This document shows positions 16,921 through 26,662 of a DNA stretch of 64,000 nt, piece after piece. The DNA is from Vibrio aquaticus (GTDB lineage: Bacteria; Pseudomonadota; Gammaproteobacteria; Enterobacterales; Vibrionaceae): positions 62,001 to 126,000 of the forward strand of contig NZ_RXZH01000002.1 of the NCBI RefSeq assembly GCF_003970385.1, in the 5' to 3' direction. Each line of letters begins with the position of its first letter. Position 1 is the first letter of the stretch. A program made the translations under genes and the position numbers. The notes under the pieces are model-generated. The model was not told the origin of the DNA, made no database searches, and was given only the letters and a program-made list of their open reading frames with translations.

Positions 16921-19900
16921 ATGTGGAAACGTATTCTAGGGATGGCAACCAAATTTAAGCTAGGTTTTGCAGTAATAATGCCACTGTTACTGGTGACTCT
17001 TTTTATCTTACTCAATGTCGCAATATGGTGGGCTGGCCCTTGGCTAGATGTGGGAGAAAGTCAGCCATTGTCATCAGTAGGTGCTCGCGCGATCTCTTCA
17101 CTTGTTCTTACCCTTGGGTCATTGTCGATCTGGGGATTGTTTCAATGGAGAAAGTTACAAGCGGTTAACGAGCAGCAACATCGAGAAGAACAGTTAAAAG
17201 TCGATCCTATTTTGGTTTATGAAAAGCGACAGGAAGTCGAACTAAATGGTGTGATGGCTGAAATGAAACAAAGCCTGAACACTCGTAATTACTTATATTC
17301 GCTGCCGTGGTATTTAGTTCTTGGGTTAGAAAACGCAGGGAAAACCAGCCTAATAAACCGTTCAGGTCAGAATTTTGCGTTGTCTTCTGTGATGAGAGCG
17401 TCAGGCAAAAAAAGTGAGAACCCATACTCATTTGACTGGTGGGTGGGCGATCAATCGGTACTGATCGACCCAGATGGAGAATTACTCACACAAGGTAACC
17501 GCTCGGAAGAAAATGATGGAGAGCTAGAGCGACGTCTATGGCTCCATTTTGTTGAGTGGCTTGAAAAAACACGCAGCCGTCGTCCACTTAACGGCATTGT
17601 GTTGGCGATAGATATCGCGCACCTATCAACGGCGACGGCTACGGAGCGTAAAGCCTATGCAAATCTCCTTCGCGCTCGTATTCGAGAGCTGATGGAAACC
17701 TTAGCAACGCGCTTACCTGTTTATATCACGCTAACGAAATTGGATTTATTGTCGGGCTTTGAACCCTTCTTTAAACATTACTCAAAAGAGCAGCGTGATG
17801 ATGTGTTGGGTTTCACTTTCTCATTGGAATCTGTCGATAACTTAGACCAATGGCTCGAAGAGTTCTCAGCTGAATATTCAGGGTTTGTGTCACGTATCCA
17901 CGACCATTACCCACATGCGGTTGTCGAGCGTTTGACTCATGAAGAGCGTGCGGCGATCTACAGCTTTACTCGTCAAATGTCGGGTTTGCAAAGCATCTTG
18001 AAAACGTTTCTAGCGGATGCCTTATCCAGTGATCAGTTCTCAACATCAGCCTTAGTCAGGGGGACCTATTTTACTTCTGTCTATCAACAAGGTGTGCCAA
18101 CCAATGCGTTTAGCGATTCTGCTGCTCGCCGTTATGGTTTGACACATGCTGTGAATACCGCGCAAAACGCGAAAAACTCAACGATCTATTTCACCCAACG
18201 TCTCTTTAATAACATTATTTACCCAGAGGCAGGGCTGGCGACTGATAACTTTCGCGTTGCTAAGCATAAGCGCCGTTTGATTGCTCTTTCACTCTCCTCA
18301 TGCTTTGTGGCTAGCGCGCTACTTGTCGGCACTTGGCATCGATATTACTTGGGCAATTTAGAACAATCGGATGCCGTTCTGGCAAAGGTGAACGATTATA
18401 AAGAGCAGTTTCCAACCTCGTTATCGAGTGCATCAAAAGAAGAGATCCTTGAACCATTGAATAAGATTCGCCAAGCGACCTTAGAGTTTGGTTTCTTTCG
18501 AGAAAAACCACGTTATGTGTCCGATTTTGGCTTATACCAAGGTCATGTCATTGGCCCAAGGGTAGAGGATACCTACCTTAACTTGCTAGAAAATCGCTTT
18601 TTGCCTTTGTTAATGGCGGATGTGGTTGTTGATTTAAAGCAAGCTCAAACAGATGAAGAGAAGCTAGCTGCGCTTCGAGTCTACAAAATGCTGGTGGATA
18701 AGAGTGGTCGCTACAAAGATTATGTGCTCGATTATTTCGCCAAGTATTGGCAGCAGGCGTTTTCCGGTCAAAAAAGCGTGCAAGGGGAGCTACTTGATCA
18801 TCTAGATTATGCCATGCGCCATACAGATTTAGCTGGAAAAGTAGCGATGGGGGAGCCCGATGCTGAAGCCGTAGTTCGCCCTTATGAACAGGTTATTGCT
18901 CAAGCGCAGTTTGAACTCAGCACTATCCCGAATGATCAGCGAGTGTATCGAAACCTTAAATTGAATGCTCAAACCGTGTTAGGACCTTCGATTAGTCTGC
19001 GTAGTCTGATTGGGCCTGTGTTTGATGTGGTTTTCGAAGAGCGAGTGAGTAATCAAAGCTATTATATTCCTCAAATACTGACTAAATCAGGGTTTGAGAA
19101 TTACTTCATGCCGCGCACTGAGCAAGTCTCTGAACTGGCTTTGATTGACAGTTGGGTGCTTGGTCAAGCAAAAACAGCGCAATTTAGTGAAGCGGACAAA
19201 CAGGTATTACGTGAAAAAATCCGCAACCTGTATGTCGCCGACTACGTGACGACTTGGCGTGCCGCCTTGAACGATATCGACATAAAACATTTTACAGACA
19301 TCAATGATGCCGTGGTGGTTCTAGAAAACTTAACCGGCAACGTTGAACCGTTACAGCGACTACTGAGAACGCTTGAGAGTAACACTCTGATGATTAAAGG
19401 TTTTGATGTCAGCGGTGAAGCTGAAGCAGAGCTTATAAAGAGTGCTAAGTATCAAGTCGCGTCTAATATCCAATCTCCATTTTCAGAGCTCAATCTGATG
19501 TTAACATCAGTGGGAGAACAACCTGCGTATGTCAATGAAGTCCTGATTTCGATCGATGAACTGAAGACCTATTTGAAATCCATACAAGAATCGCCTGATG
19601 TGGGGATGGCGGCACTTTCGGCAACAAAAGAACGAGTGATGCTGACCAGTTCAGACCCTATATATACGTTAAACCGCATCGCATCAGGGCTTCCCAAACC
19701 ATTGGATACCATGGTGGCAAAGCTTGCTAATGAAAGTTGGTATGTCGTTAAGCAAGAAGCGATCAAACATCTAGAAGTGCGTTGGTATGAAGATGTTTAT
19801 AAGCCATACAGCATGAAAATAGCTGGCCGTTATCCGTTTAATCAAGCGTCTACTAAAGATATCGCACTGCAGGATTTTGAAGCGTTCTTTGCGCCTGGCG

Positions 19901-20463
19901 GCACACTGGATAGGTTCTATTCAAATCAGTTAAAAGTCTTTATTGATGAAAACATCGCGGTGGATGACATGAATACTCAACAATCACTCATTCGGCCTGA
20001 AGTGATATCACAAATTTCTCAGGCTGAACGAATTAGGCAGGCGTTCTTCAATCGTAAAGGCATATTGGACGTAAATTTCTCCGTAGAACCAATACAGTTA
20101 AGTGGTAATAAACGCCGTAGTGTTCTGAATGTAGACGGCCAGTATTTGACGTATAGCCACGGCCCTAGAGCAGGTGTTGAGCTGATTTGGCCAAATACAC
20201 TGAGAGATTCAGCCGTCTCAAAAGTGACGTTAGTGCCCACTCAATCTAATCTTTCACCGAGAAGCGTCAGTCTGCAGGGGCCTTGGGCGTTCTTCCGTCT
20301 ACTTGAAAAAGGCAATGTGGTTTCTGCGAGCCAGACATCGGTTGACTACCGATTTAACGTTGACGGTGGGGACATGATCTATCGCATTAATGCAGAGTCC
20401 GATTCGAACCCATTTACAGAGCGGTTATTCAAATCGTTCAAACTGTCTAAGACTTTATATTAA
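16921..20463 (+). CDS. tssM: T6SS inner-membrane protein TssM (VasK, IcmF family)
   Basis: The protein has 1180 residues, the normal size. Two N-terminal membrane helices (about 18-41 and 60-78) and a third near 452-472 (ALSLSSCFVASALLVGTW) bracket a cytoplasmic NTPase-like domain with Walker A GLENAGKTSL (about 135-144) and a WWVGDQSVLIDPDGE segment. The large periplasmic part reaches TssJ at the outer membrane. TssM is the backbone of the TssJLM complex through which the tube is fired. Start: ATG 16921 after TAGGGG (16909-16914). A hairpin follows its stop before vasL. Confidence 0.96.
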   Translation: MWKRILGMATKFKLGFAVIMPLLLVTLFILLNVAIWWAGPWLDVGESQPLSSVGARAISSLVLTLGSLSIWGLFQWRKLQAVNEQQHREEQLKVDPILVYEKRQEVELNGVMAEMKQSLNTRNYLYSLPWYLVLGLENAGKTSLINRSGQNFALSSVMRASGKKSENPYSFDWWVGDQSVLIDPDGELLTQGNRSEENDGELERRLWLHFVEWLEKTRSRRPLNGIVLAIDIAHLSTATATERKAYANLLRARIRELMETLATRLPVYITLTKLDLLSGFEPFFKHYSKEQRDDVLGFTFSLESVDNLDQWLEEFSAEYSGFVSRIHDHYPHAVVERLTHEERAAIYSFTRQMSGLQSILKTFLADALSSDQFSTSALVRGTYFTSVYQQGVPTNAFSDSAARRYGLTHAVNTAQNAKNSTIYFTQRLFNNIIYPEAGLATDNFRVAKHKRRLIALSLSSCFVASALLVGTWHRYYLGNLEQSDAVLAKVNDYKEQFPTSLSSASKEEILEPLNKIRQATLEFGFFREKPRYVSDFGLYQGHVIGPRVEDTYLNLLENRFLPLLMADVVVDLKQAQTDEEKLAALRVYKMLVDKSGRYKDYVLDYFAKYWQQAFSGQKSVQGELLDHLDYAMRHTDLAGKVAMGEPDAEAVVRPYEQVIAQAQFELSTIPNDQRVYRNLKLNAQTVLGPSISLRSLIGPVFDVVFEERVSNQSYYIPQILTKSGFENYFMPRTEQVSELALIDSWVLGQAKTAQFSEADKQVLREKIRNLYVADYVTTWRAALNDIDIKHFTDINDAVVVLENLTGNVEPLQRLLRTLESNTLMIKGFDVSGEAEAELIKSAKYQVASNIQSPFSELNLMLTSVGEQPAYVNEVLISIDELKTYLKSIQESPDVGMAALSATKERVMLTSSDPIYTLNRIASGLPKPLDTMVAKLANESWYVVKQEAIKHLEVRWYEDVYKPYSMKIAGRYPFNQASTKDIALQDFEAFFAPGGTLDRFYSNQLKVFIDENIAVDDMNTQQSLIRPEVISQISQAERIRQAFFNRKGILDVNFSVEPIQLSGNKRRSVLNVDGQYLTYSHGPRAGVELIWPNTLRDSAVSKVTLVPTQSNLSPRSVSLQGPWAFFRLLEKGNVVSASQTSVDYRFNVDGGDMIYRINAESDSNPFTERLFKSFKLSKTLY

Positions 20464-20470
20464 CGAATTT

Positions 20471-20497
20471 AGGAGCGATAGGTTCGCTCCTTTCTTT
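20471..20497 (+). terminator. hairpin between tssM and vasL
   Basis: Arms AGGAGCGA (20471-20478) and TCGCTCCT (20484-20491) pair perfectly around a five-base loop and are followed by TTCTTT. This resembles a weak intrinsic terminator eight bases after the tssM stop. Because vasL follows in the same direction, it is more likely an attenuator or mRNA 3'-end stabiliser than a full stop. Confidence 0.5.
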
Positions 20498-20514
20498 ACT
20501 AGGACGAAGTATCT

Positions 20515-21612
20515 ATGTCCAATTCAGTGCTGCTTGAACGTCAAATTTATACCATTACCAATGATTCAAAAATAATAAGAAATCATCCAAGTTACCAAAA
20601 AGTGCGAGATGAAATTAATGGTCGCAATAACCCACTCACGGGAGGGACGAGTTGGAATGTTGTTTTAAAACAGTGTGAACAGCTCGCTTCAGGGCCAGGT
20701 CTTGATCTAATGATGAGCGGATACCTAACGCTCGCTAAGCTTAAAGTAGAAGGTATCTCCGGTTATGCGGATGGTTTGGAGCTGCTGATGCGCTGCTTAA
20801 CCATCATGCCATCTCCAGATGTCAAAAGCGCTAAAATGAGAAAAGAGCTTTTAGATTGGGTTAACCACCAATCGTTGTCGGAATTGAAAAGTATGAGGCC
20901 GACCTACGAACAGTTAAAAGACTTATACCGAAGTGAGCAGTTATGCGGGCGCATTTATCGGTGGCTAGAGATAGAACAGCCTCAATATCTGGTTGACTAT
21001 GAGACGATTGGGTTCATTTTATTTGAGCATGTTGATCGGATAGAAACCCAGTTTCATACGGCCCTTAAACAGAATAAAGCAGCACAACATGTTGATGAAC
21101 AACGTGAAAAGCAACGTTTTAAAAAAGGACTCACCTTTGGTGCTTTGCTCACGCTCTTGGTGGTTGGAGCTGCTAGTTTTGGCTTTGTTTACTTTACGTC
21201 TCCTCACTATCTGTCTGTCGTTGACATTAATAGGCAGCAGGGCGATGACAGTAGGGCAGAAACGCAAGATGAAGAACTCATTCAACAAGAACAACTGGCC
21301 TTAGCACAAACTGACAAACTCGTTGAACGCTTTTTAGCGGCCAGAACGAAGATGGCTAATCTCTCTTTATTGTCTGAACAGGGGCGCTGGGCAGAGATCT
21401 CTAAAGAGTCTAAAGCGATTGAAAACTATGCCAATAGTTTATCCCCTATCTATGGAAGATTGACTTACGTCGAGTCTCTGATCGAGACTGAACAGTGGTC
21501 AATGGCTCATGCAGAGTTGGATATATTAGTAGATCGACTAGACAGCTTGGGGTGGGCAGTGGCCTCATTGAAAGAACAGATTGAGCAAGAGAGCAGCAAA
21601 TTGATCGAGTGA
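20515..21612 (+). CDS. vasL: T6SS protein VasL (ImpA N-terminal domain, single membrane helix)
   Basis: The protein has 365 residues. Residues about 1-130 form an ImpA-type N-terminal domain (NNPLTGGTSWNVVLKQCEQLA, then GISGYADGLELLMRCLTIM), related to TssA. One membrane helix lies at about 203-226 (FGALLTLLVVGAASFGFVYF), and a coiled, Glu/Gln-rich C-terminal domain follows (about 240-365), matching the VasL arrangement. VasL is found at the end of Vibrio T6SS operons and its role is not firmly defined. ATG 20515 follows GGACGAAG. It is separated from tssM by 51 bases with a hairpin, so its expression may be set separately. Confidence 0.88.
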   Translation: MSNSVLLERQIYTITNDSKIIRNHPSYQKVRDEINGRNNPLTGGTSWNVVLKQCEQLASGPGLDLMMSGYLTLAKLKVEGISGYADGLELLMRCLTIMPSPDVKSAKMRKELLDWVNHQSLSELKSMRPTYEQLKDLYRSEQLCGRIYRWLEIEQPQYLVDYETIGFILFEHVDRIETQFHTALKQNKAAQHVDEQREKQRFKKGLTFGALLTLLVVGAASFGFVYFTSPHYLSVVDINRQQGDDSRAETQDEELIQQEQLALAQTDKLVERFLAARTKMANLSLLSEQGRWAEISKESKAIENYANSLSPIYGRLTYVESLIETEQWSMAHAELDILVDRLDSLGWAVASLKEQIEQESSKLIE

Positions 21613-21627
21613 GTAGGGTGGAATCAC

Positions 21628-21656
21628 TTGCACTTTGCAGCAAGGATCTATATAAA
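21628..21656 (+). promoter_or_regulatory. sigma-70 promoter of ycgN
   Basis: TTGCAC (21628-21633) and TATAAA (21651-21656) are separated by exactly 17 bases. This is one of the best-formed promoters in the window. It starts just after the vasL stop and lies about 50 bases before the ycgN ATG, so ycgN is transcribed independently of the T6SS operon. Confidence 0.6.
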
Positions 21657-21705
21657 TTCGGCTTTCTTTAATCCATGACGTATTGGAAAACTGAGGTTGA
21701 ACAAC

Positions 21706-22143
21706 ATGACCCAATTTTGGCAGCAAAAACCATTGGAAGAGATGACAGAGAAAGAGTGGGAGTCTCTATGTGATGGTTGTGGTAAGTGCTGTTTACATAA
21801 ACTCATGGATGAGGACACAGACGAAATTTACTACACCAATGTAGCGTGTAGCTTACTCAACAGTAAAACGTGTTCGTGCAAAGATTACCCTAATCGCTTC
21901 AATTATGATGAAGAGTGTACCAAGCTAACGCGTGATGATATTGAAGACTTTACTTGGTTGCCACATACCTGCGCTTATCGCCTATTGGCAGAAGGCCAAC
22001 CACTTCCTGAGTGGCATCCACTGATAACAGGATCCAAATCGGCTATGCATGCAGCTGGTGAAAGTGTCAGAAACAAAGTGGTGTACGAAATTGATGTCGT
22101 CAATTGGGAAGACCACATTTTGAATCACCCAGACCGCGCCTAG
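21706..22143 (+). CDS. ycgN: YcgN family cysteine-cluster protein (UPF0260)
   Basis: The protein has 145 residues. ATG 21706 is preferred over an in-frame TTG at 21697 because TGAGG (21692-21696) is spaced for it. The family signature is the cysteine cluster [11 protein letters not shown] (about 22-32) with further cysteines in [20 protein letters not shown] (about 47-66), suggesting a bound metal or Fe-S/zinc site. UPF0260 proteins are conserved in gammaproteobacteria, but their reaction is not established. The gene has its own promoter upstream and a strong terminator downstream, so it is monocistronic. Confidence 0.9.
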   Translation: MTQFWQQKPLEEMTEKEWESLCDGCGKCCLHKLMDEDTDEIYYTNVACSLLNSKTCSCKDYPNRFNYDEECTKLTRDDIEDFTWLPHTCAYRLLAEGQPLPEWHPLITGSKSAMHAAGESVRNKVVYEIDVVNWEDHILNHPDRA

Positions 22144-22172
22144 TGGTTGGTGAGGCTCATCAATACAACGAT

Positions 22173-22208
22173 AAAGGCTCTGAGTGTTTGCTCAGAGCCT
22201 TTTTCTTT
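22173..22208 (+). terminator. intrinsic terminator after ycgN (bidirectional)
   Basis: Arms AGGCTCTGAG (22175-22184) and CTCAGAGCCT (22191-22200) form a perfect 10-bp stem with a six-base loop and run into TTTTTCTTTT. On the minus strand the stem is followed by a mixed tail, so it probably helps end miaE transcripts as well. Confidence 0.85.
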
Positions 22209-22260
22209 TAGTCTACGGTGTCACGATAGCGCGCGTCTAGCATAGAGCTTCCTTGAACCT

Positions 22261-23031
22261 TTATGCCGGTACACCACTGTGGAATTTAAAATCGGTATCT
22301 GGTGAAGAGATGAGTTCAGCTTCTAAGCGGCCAAAGTCGTCAATGCGTTCACTGATATCTGAGCCCGCGATCTCTTCTGCTAATGTTAGGTAATCTTGAT
22401 AGTGCCTTGCTTCAGAGCGAAGTAGAGAAATATAAAATTTGGCGATCTCTTCATCCATATGCGGGGCAAGTTTGGCGAAGCGTTCACATGAACGCGCTTC
22501 AATGTACGCCCCAATGATCAACTTATCGATCAGCGTTTGAGGCTCATGCGTTGCCATGCTGCCAATGAGGCCCTTTGCGTAGCGGCTTGCTTGTACTGGT
22601 TCATAAGCAATGCCTCGGCTCTCCATGATCTCTAACACTTGATAGAAATGGTGCAGTTCTTCTTTGATGAGTAACACCATCTTATCAATCAGATCTTGGC
22701 TGTAAGGGGAGTCGGATTTTGCCATGATGGCCTTAGAGATGTTGCTCTTACCTTTGAGAGTTTCCAGGCTTCCAGTTTTTCGATAAGCAAAGTCTTCATA
22801 TGGCTTGAACCAGTCGAGTAGGCTATATGCACTGGATTGGTCTACCGCATATTTGCGAATTAGGTACATGGCTGATTGACCAGCTTTCAGCTCACATAGC
22901 AGGTGGTCAATGAGTACCACTTTGAGGTTTTCTGGTTTGCGCGCTTCCTCAACCCATGCATCAGGCGTTGAGCATTGTAGGAAGCCGTTGATTGGCTCTA
23001 ATAGGGATTGGTATTGGTCTAATTCGATCAT
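22261..23031 (-). CDS. miaE: tRNA 2-methylthio-N6-isopentenyladenosine(37) hydroxylase MiaE
   Basis: The protein has 256 residues. MiaE is a non-haem diiron monooxygenase that hydroxylates the isopentenyl group of ms2i6A37 in tRNAs reading UNN codons. Ferritin-like iron ligands are visible as EELHH (124-128), EARSCERF (178-185) and EARHY (207-211). The N-terminal LIDHLLCELKAGQSAM (about 40-55) supplies another Glu. Length is normal. It lies on the minus strand downstream of the coiled-coil gene, 77 bases away and separated from it by a terminator-like hairpin. Confidence 0.94.
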   Translation of the reverse strand: MIELDQYQSLLEPINGFLQCSTPDAWVEEARKPENLKVVLIDHLLCELKAGQSAMYLIRKYAVDQSSAYSLLDWFKPYEDFAYRKTGSLETLKGKSNISKAIMAKSDSPYSQDLIDKMVLLIKEELHHFYQVLEIMESRGIAYEPVQASRYAKGLIGSMATHEPQTLIDKLIIGAYIEARSCERFAKLAPHMDEEIAKFYISLLRSEARHYQDYLTLAEEIAGSDISERIDDFGRLEAELISSPDTDFKFHSGVPA

Positions 23032-23060
23032 CGGGCGGTAAACTTTGCAAAAATAAATAG

Positions 23061-23085
23061 AAAAGGCCGCAATAGCGACCTTTTT
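23061..23085 (-). terminator. terminator-like hairpin, minus strand
   Basis: On the minus strand, AAAGGTCGC and GCGGCCTTT pair (one G-U pair) around TATT and are followed by TCTATTTATTTT. It sits just after the stop of the 23109-23873 gene and 30 bases before miaE, so it separates the two or attenuates read-through into miaE. Confidence 0.55.
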
Positions 23086-23108
23086 GAAAACAAGCGTGTG
23101 TGATTATA

Positions 23109-23873
23109 TCACCACTTTTTCTTTTCTCCGAAGAGCGCGTCCATATCGTCCTTGCGTTCGTTCTCTTCGATTTGGTGTAGCTCTTCTGCATTTTTGGTTT
23201 GGCGTTTTGACTCTAAGTCATCGTACATACCTTGCAGCTTTTCACGAGCTTGATTTGAGTAGGCATCGTTCTTGGTACTCAAGGCATCTAAGCCTTTTTT
23301 CAATAGCTGGATCGCTGTACCAGGTTGACCACGAACAATGGCATCGTTAGAGCGTTTGATAACGTTCTCGATGTTGATGCGAATTTGGATGGTCTCTAAG
23401 CGAGCGTTTTCGGCAACATACGCTTGTGTTTCTAAACGACCTTTATTGTGCTCACTTCGAACGGTATCACGGAGACGTTTCACTAGCTTAAGCATCATGA
23501 TGGCTTGCTTGTCACTGCTTGGTACTTTAAAAGCCGTACTTTCGCTGCCGTTGTGATTGTCTTCTAGCTGCTTGATTTGGTCCTTAACATGCTGAACGCG
23601 TTGTTCAAGGTGTCGGTTTTTCGGATCCAATTCATACATGCTTTGAACCGCATCTAAGATACGAGTATTCAGACACACCAATAGCTCTTTGCTGTAAGGC
23701 ATGTGGTGAGCGTGACCGATTAACTCTTCTGTTGCATCAATAATTTGCAGGTAGCGAGAGCTTTCCTGTTTACGAGCAGTCTCCGCTTTAACCTTATACT
23801 GAAGCATAATGTTATAGCCAAGAACCAGCACCAATAAGATGGCAACTAAAGCTATGATTAACCCTATATTCAT
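23109..23873 (-). CDS. membrane-anchored coiled-coil protein, function unknown
   Basis: The product has 254 residues. Residues 3-25 (IGLIIALVAILLVLVLGYNIML) form one strongly hydrophobic N-terminal helix, which should anchor it in the inner membrane with the rest in the cytoplasm. The remainder is helical and charged with heptad-like patterns (RHLEQRVQHVKDQIKQLED; KLVKRLRDTVRSEHNKGRLE) and TPR-like character near 195-215 (GQPGTAIQLLKKGLDALSTK). The C terminus is very basic/acidic (RKDDMDALFGEKKKW). I do not recognise a catalytic family. It lies between miaE and divergent cysB, and resembles conserved Vibrio hypothetical proteins. Confidence 0.75.
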   Translation of the reverse strand: MNIGLIIALVAILLVLVLGYNIMLQYKVKAETARKQESSRYLQIIDATEELIGHAHHMPYSKELLVCLNTRILDAVQSMYELDPKNRHLEQRVQHVKDQIKQLEDNHNGSESTAFKVPSSDKQAIMMLKLVKRLRDTVRSEHNKGRLETQAYVAENARLETIQIRINIENVIKRSNDAIVRGQPGTAIQLLKKGLDALSTKNDAYSNQAREKLQGMYDDLESKRQTKNAEELHQIEENERKDDMDALFGEKKKW

Positions 23874-25145
<1,272 letters not shown>

Positions 25146-25163
25146 TCTTCTACCATCTTGGCG

Positions 25164-25200
25164 GACTTCCCTCTAAACTACGTCTTCTCAGGGGGAAGTC
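25164..25200 (+). promoter_or_regulatory. hairpin sequestering the Shine-Dalgarno of the methyltransferase gene
   Basis: GACTTCCCTCT (25164-25174) can pair with AGGGGGAAGTC (25190-25200) over 11 bp with one G-U pair and a 15-base loop. The 3' arm contains the Shine-Dalgarno AGGGGG (25190-25195) and ends directly before the ATG at 25201. Folding would hide the ribosome site. There is no following T run, so it does not look like a cysB terminator. Confidence 0.5.
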
Positions 25201-26394
25201 ATGCTCAACACATTCCAATCAATCGACCAGTTTCTACTCGAACACCAAACGTTTTGGCGCTTCGAGCCGTTTTTCTCTAGTGCTCGACGTGTCTTACCAT
25301 GGAAATCGGCACAGCCCGAACTCACACATTGGTTGAATACGCTATCCCCGCAAGAGATCGAACATTTTAAACAGAGCAATGATGAGCTTGTCGACGCTCT
25401 GAGTCAGTATCTGCCTTCTTTAAAACAGCTTTTAACTTGGACCAACCTTCAACAAGTTCAGATTCATGGCCTTGAGCTAGCCCGTGGCGTAGACAGTGGT
25501 GTGCCTGGTCGTAAACTTGAACAGATCGTTTCAATGGGCGAGGCAGCATTGACTAAGCATGCCGGTAGTGAATGGTTAGAATGGTGCTCTGGGAAAGGCT
25601 TTTTAGGGCGGATCTTGGCAAGTCAGAGCGGTGAAAAAGTCACGAGCTTTGAGTTTCAGTCTGCACTTTGCCAATCAGGCCAGCATGAAGCCGACAGACA
25701 AGGGCTGGATATGCATTTTGTGCAGGGAGATGCATTGAGTGCAGAATCGATAACTGCTCTGAACCCGAATCAACATGCTGTTGCTTTGCATGCCTGTGGC
25801 GATCTTCACGTATCATTAATTCAAAAAGGCGTGGAGCAGCGGTTACCTGCGCTGACACTCTCACCATGCTGTTATCATTTGATCCAAGGTGAAGAATATC
25901 AGCCACTGTCTATTGCCGCTCAGCAGTCGACATTACAGTTAAGCAAAAGCGAACTGAGGATCCCGTTGCAGGAAACGGTGACGGGAGGTGAGCGCGTTAA
26001 ACGTCATCGTTTGGAAGAGATGACTTACCGACTCGGCTTTGATCTGCTGTTAAACGAAGCTCTAGGTTTTGAGCAGTATCAGCCGGTGCCAAGTGTGAAG
26101 AAATCTCAGCTGTCAGACGGTTTTGAAGCCTTTTGCCGATGGGCCAGTGACAAGAAAGGGATTGAATTACCTTCTATCGACTTCGAATATTACGAGAGGC
26201 TAGGGCATGAGCGTTATTGGCAAATGGAGCGAATGAGCCTTGTTCAACAGCCGTTCCGCCGTTTGTTGGAATTGTGGCTTGTGTATGACAAAGCATTGTA
26301 CTTACAGCAGAGTGGTTACCAGGTGATGGTCTCTGAATTTTGCTCACGTGAAACCACGCCACGTAATTTGTTGATTCATGCGAGTAAGTTGTAA
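25201..26394 (+). CDS. class I SAM-dependent methyltransferase, GSTCD-like
   Basis: The protein has 397 residues. A Rossmann methyltransferase fold is suggested by WLEWCSGKGFLGRILA (about residues 122-137, SAM-binding glycine motif as CSGKGFLG), an acidic strand end (VTSFEFQ) and HAVALHACGDLHVSLI (about 192-207). The motif LSPCCYHLI (about 219-227) matches the SPCC-H pattern of GSTCD/METTL-like methyltransferases. The substrate is unknown; RNA is possible but not shown. It sits downstream of cysB, and its Shine-Dalgarno is inside a hairpin next to the ATG. Confidence 0.82.
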   Translation: MLNTFQSIDQFLLEHQTFWRFEPFFSSARRVLPWKSAQPELTHWLNTLSPQEIEHFKQSNDELVDALSQYLPSLKQLLTWTNLQQVQIHGLELARGVDSGVPGRKLEQIVSMGEAALTKHAGSEWLEWCSGKGFLGRILASQSGEKVTSFEFQSALCQSGQHEADRQGLDMHFVQGDALSAESITALNPNQHAVALHACGDLHVSLIQKGVEQRLPALTLSPCCYHLIQGEEYQPLSIAAQQSTLQLSKSELRIPLQETVTGGERVKRHRLEEMTYRLGFDLLLNEALGFEQYQPVPSVKKSQLSDGFEAFCRWASDKKGIELPSIDFEYYERLGHERYWQMERMSLVQQPFRRLLELWLVYDKALYLQQSGYQVMVSEFCSRETTPRNLLIHASKL

Positions 26395-26570
26395 AAGTAA
26401 CCTAGCTCTCCTTTTGTTGCTTAAATGTTAAAACTGGCTTTTCTTTTATTCTCCTAGCTGCTAATAATGAATGTGCACATTATTTGTGCAACTTAAAATT
26501 AAAACAGCCTTACCAACACAACATCATTATTGCTTAAACCGCTCCGTTTTATGCATTCCTAAGCGCGAAT

Positions 26571-26629
26571 CTACTTTGACACTAGATAGGGCGACGGGCA
26601 GGTCGAAACGAGCCAGAATAGCCAAGTAG
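26571..26629 (+). promoter_or_regulatory. structured leader candidate before the ABC importer operon
   Basis: CTACTT (26571-26576) and AAGTAG (26624-26629) can pair and enclose an inner hairpin CGAC (26592-26595)/GTCG (26602-26605). The region lies within 100 bases of the ABC substrate-binding gene and is GC-richer than the AT-rich sequence before it (26395-26570), where no terminator or clear promoter was recognised. It may be a regulatory leader. I cannot match it to a known riboswitch class. Confidence 0.3.
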
Positions 26630-26662
26630 TCGGCACGAGTGGTTTTACATCAAGGAGTTAAG

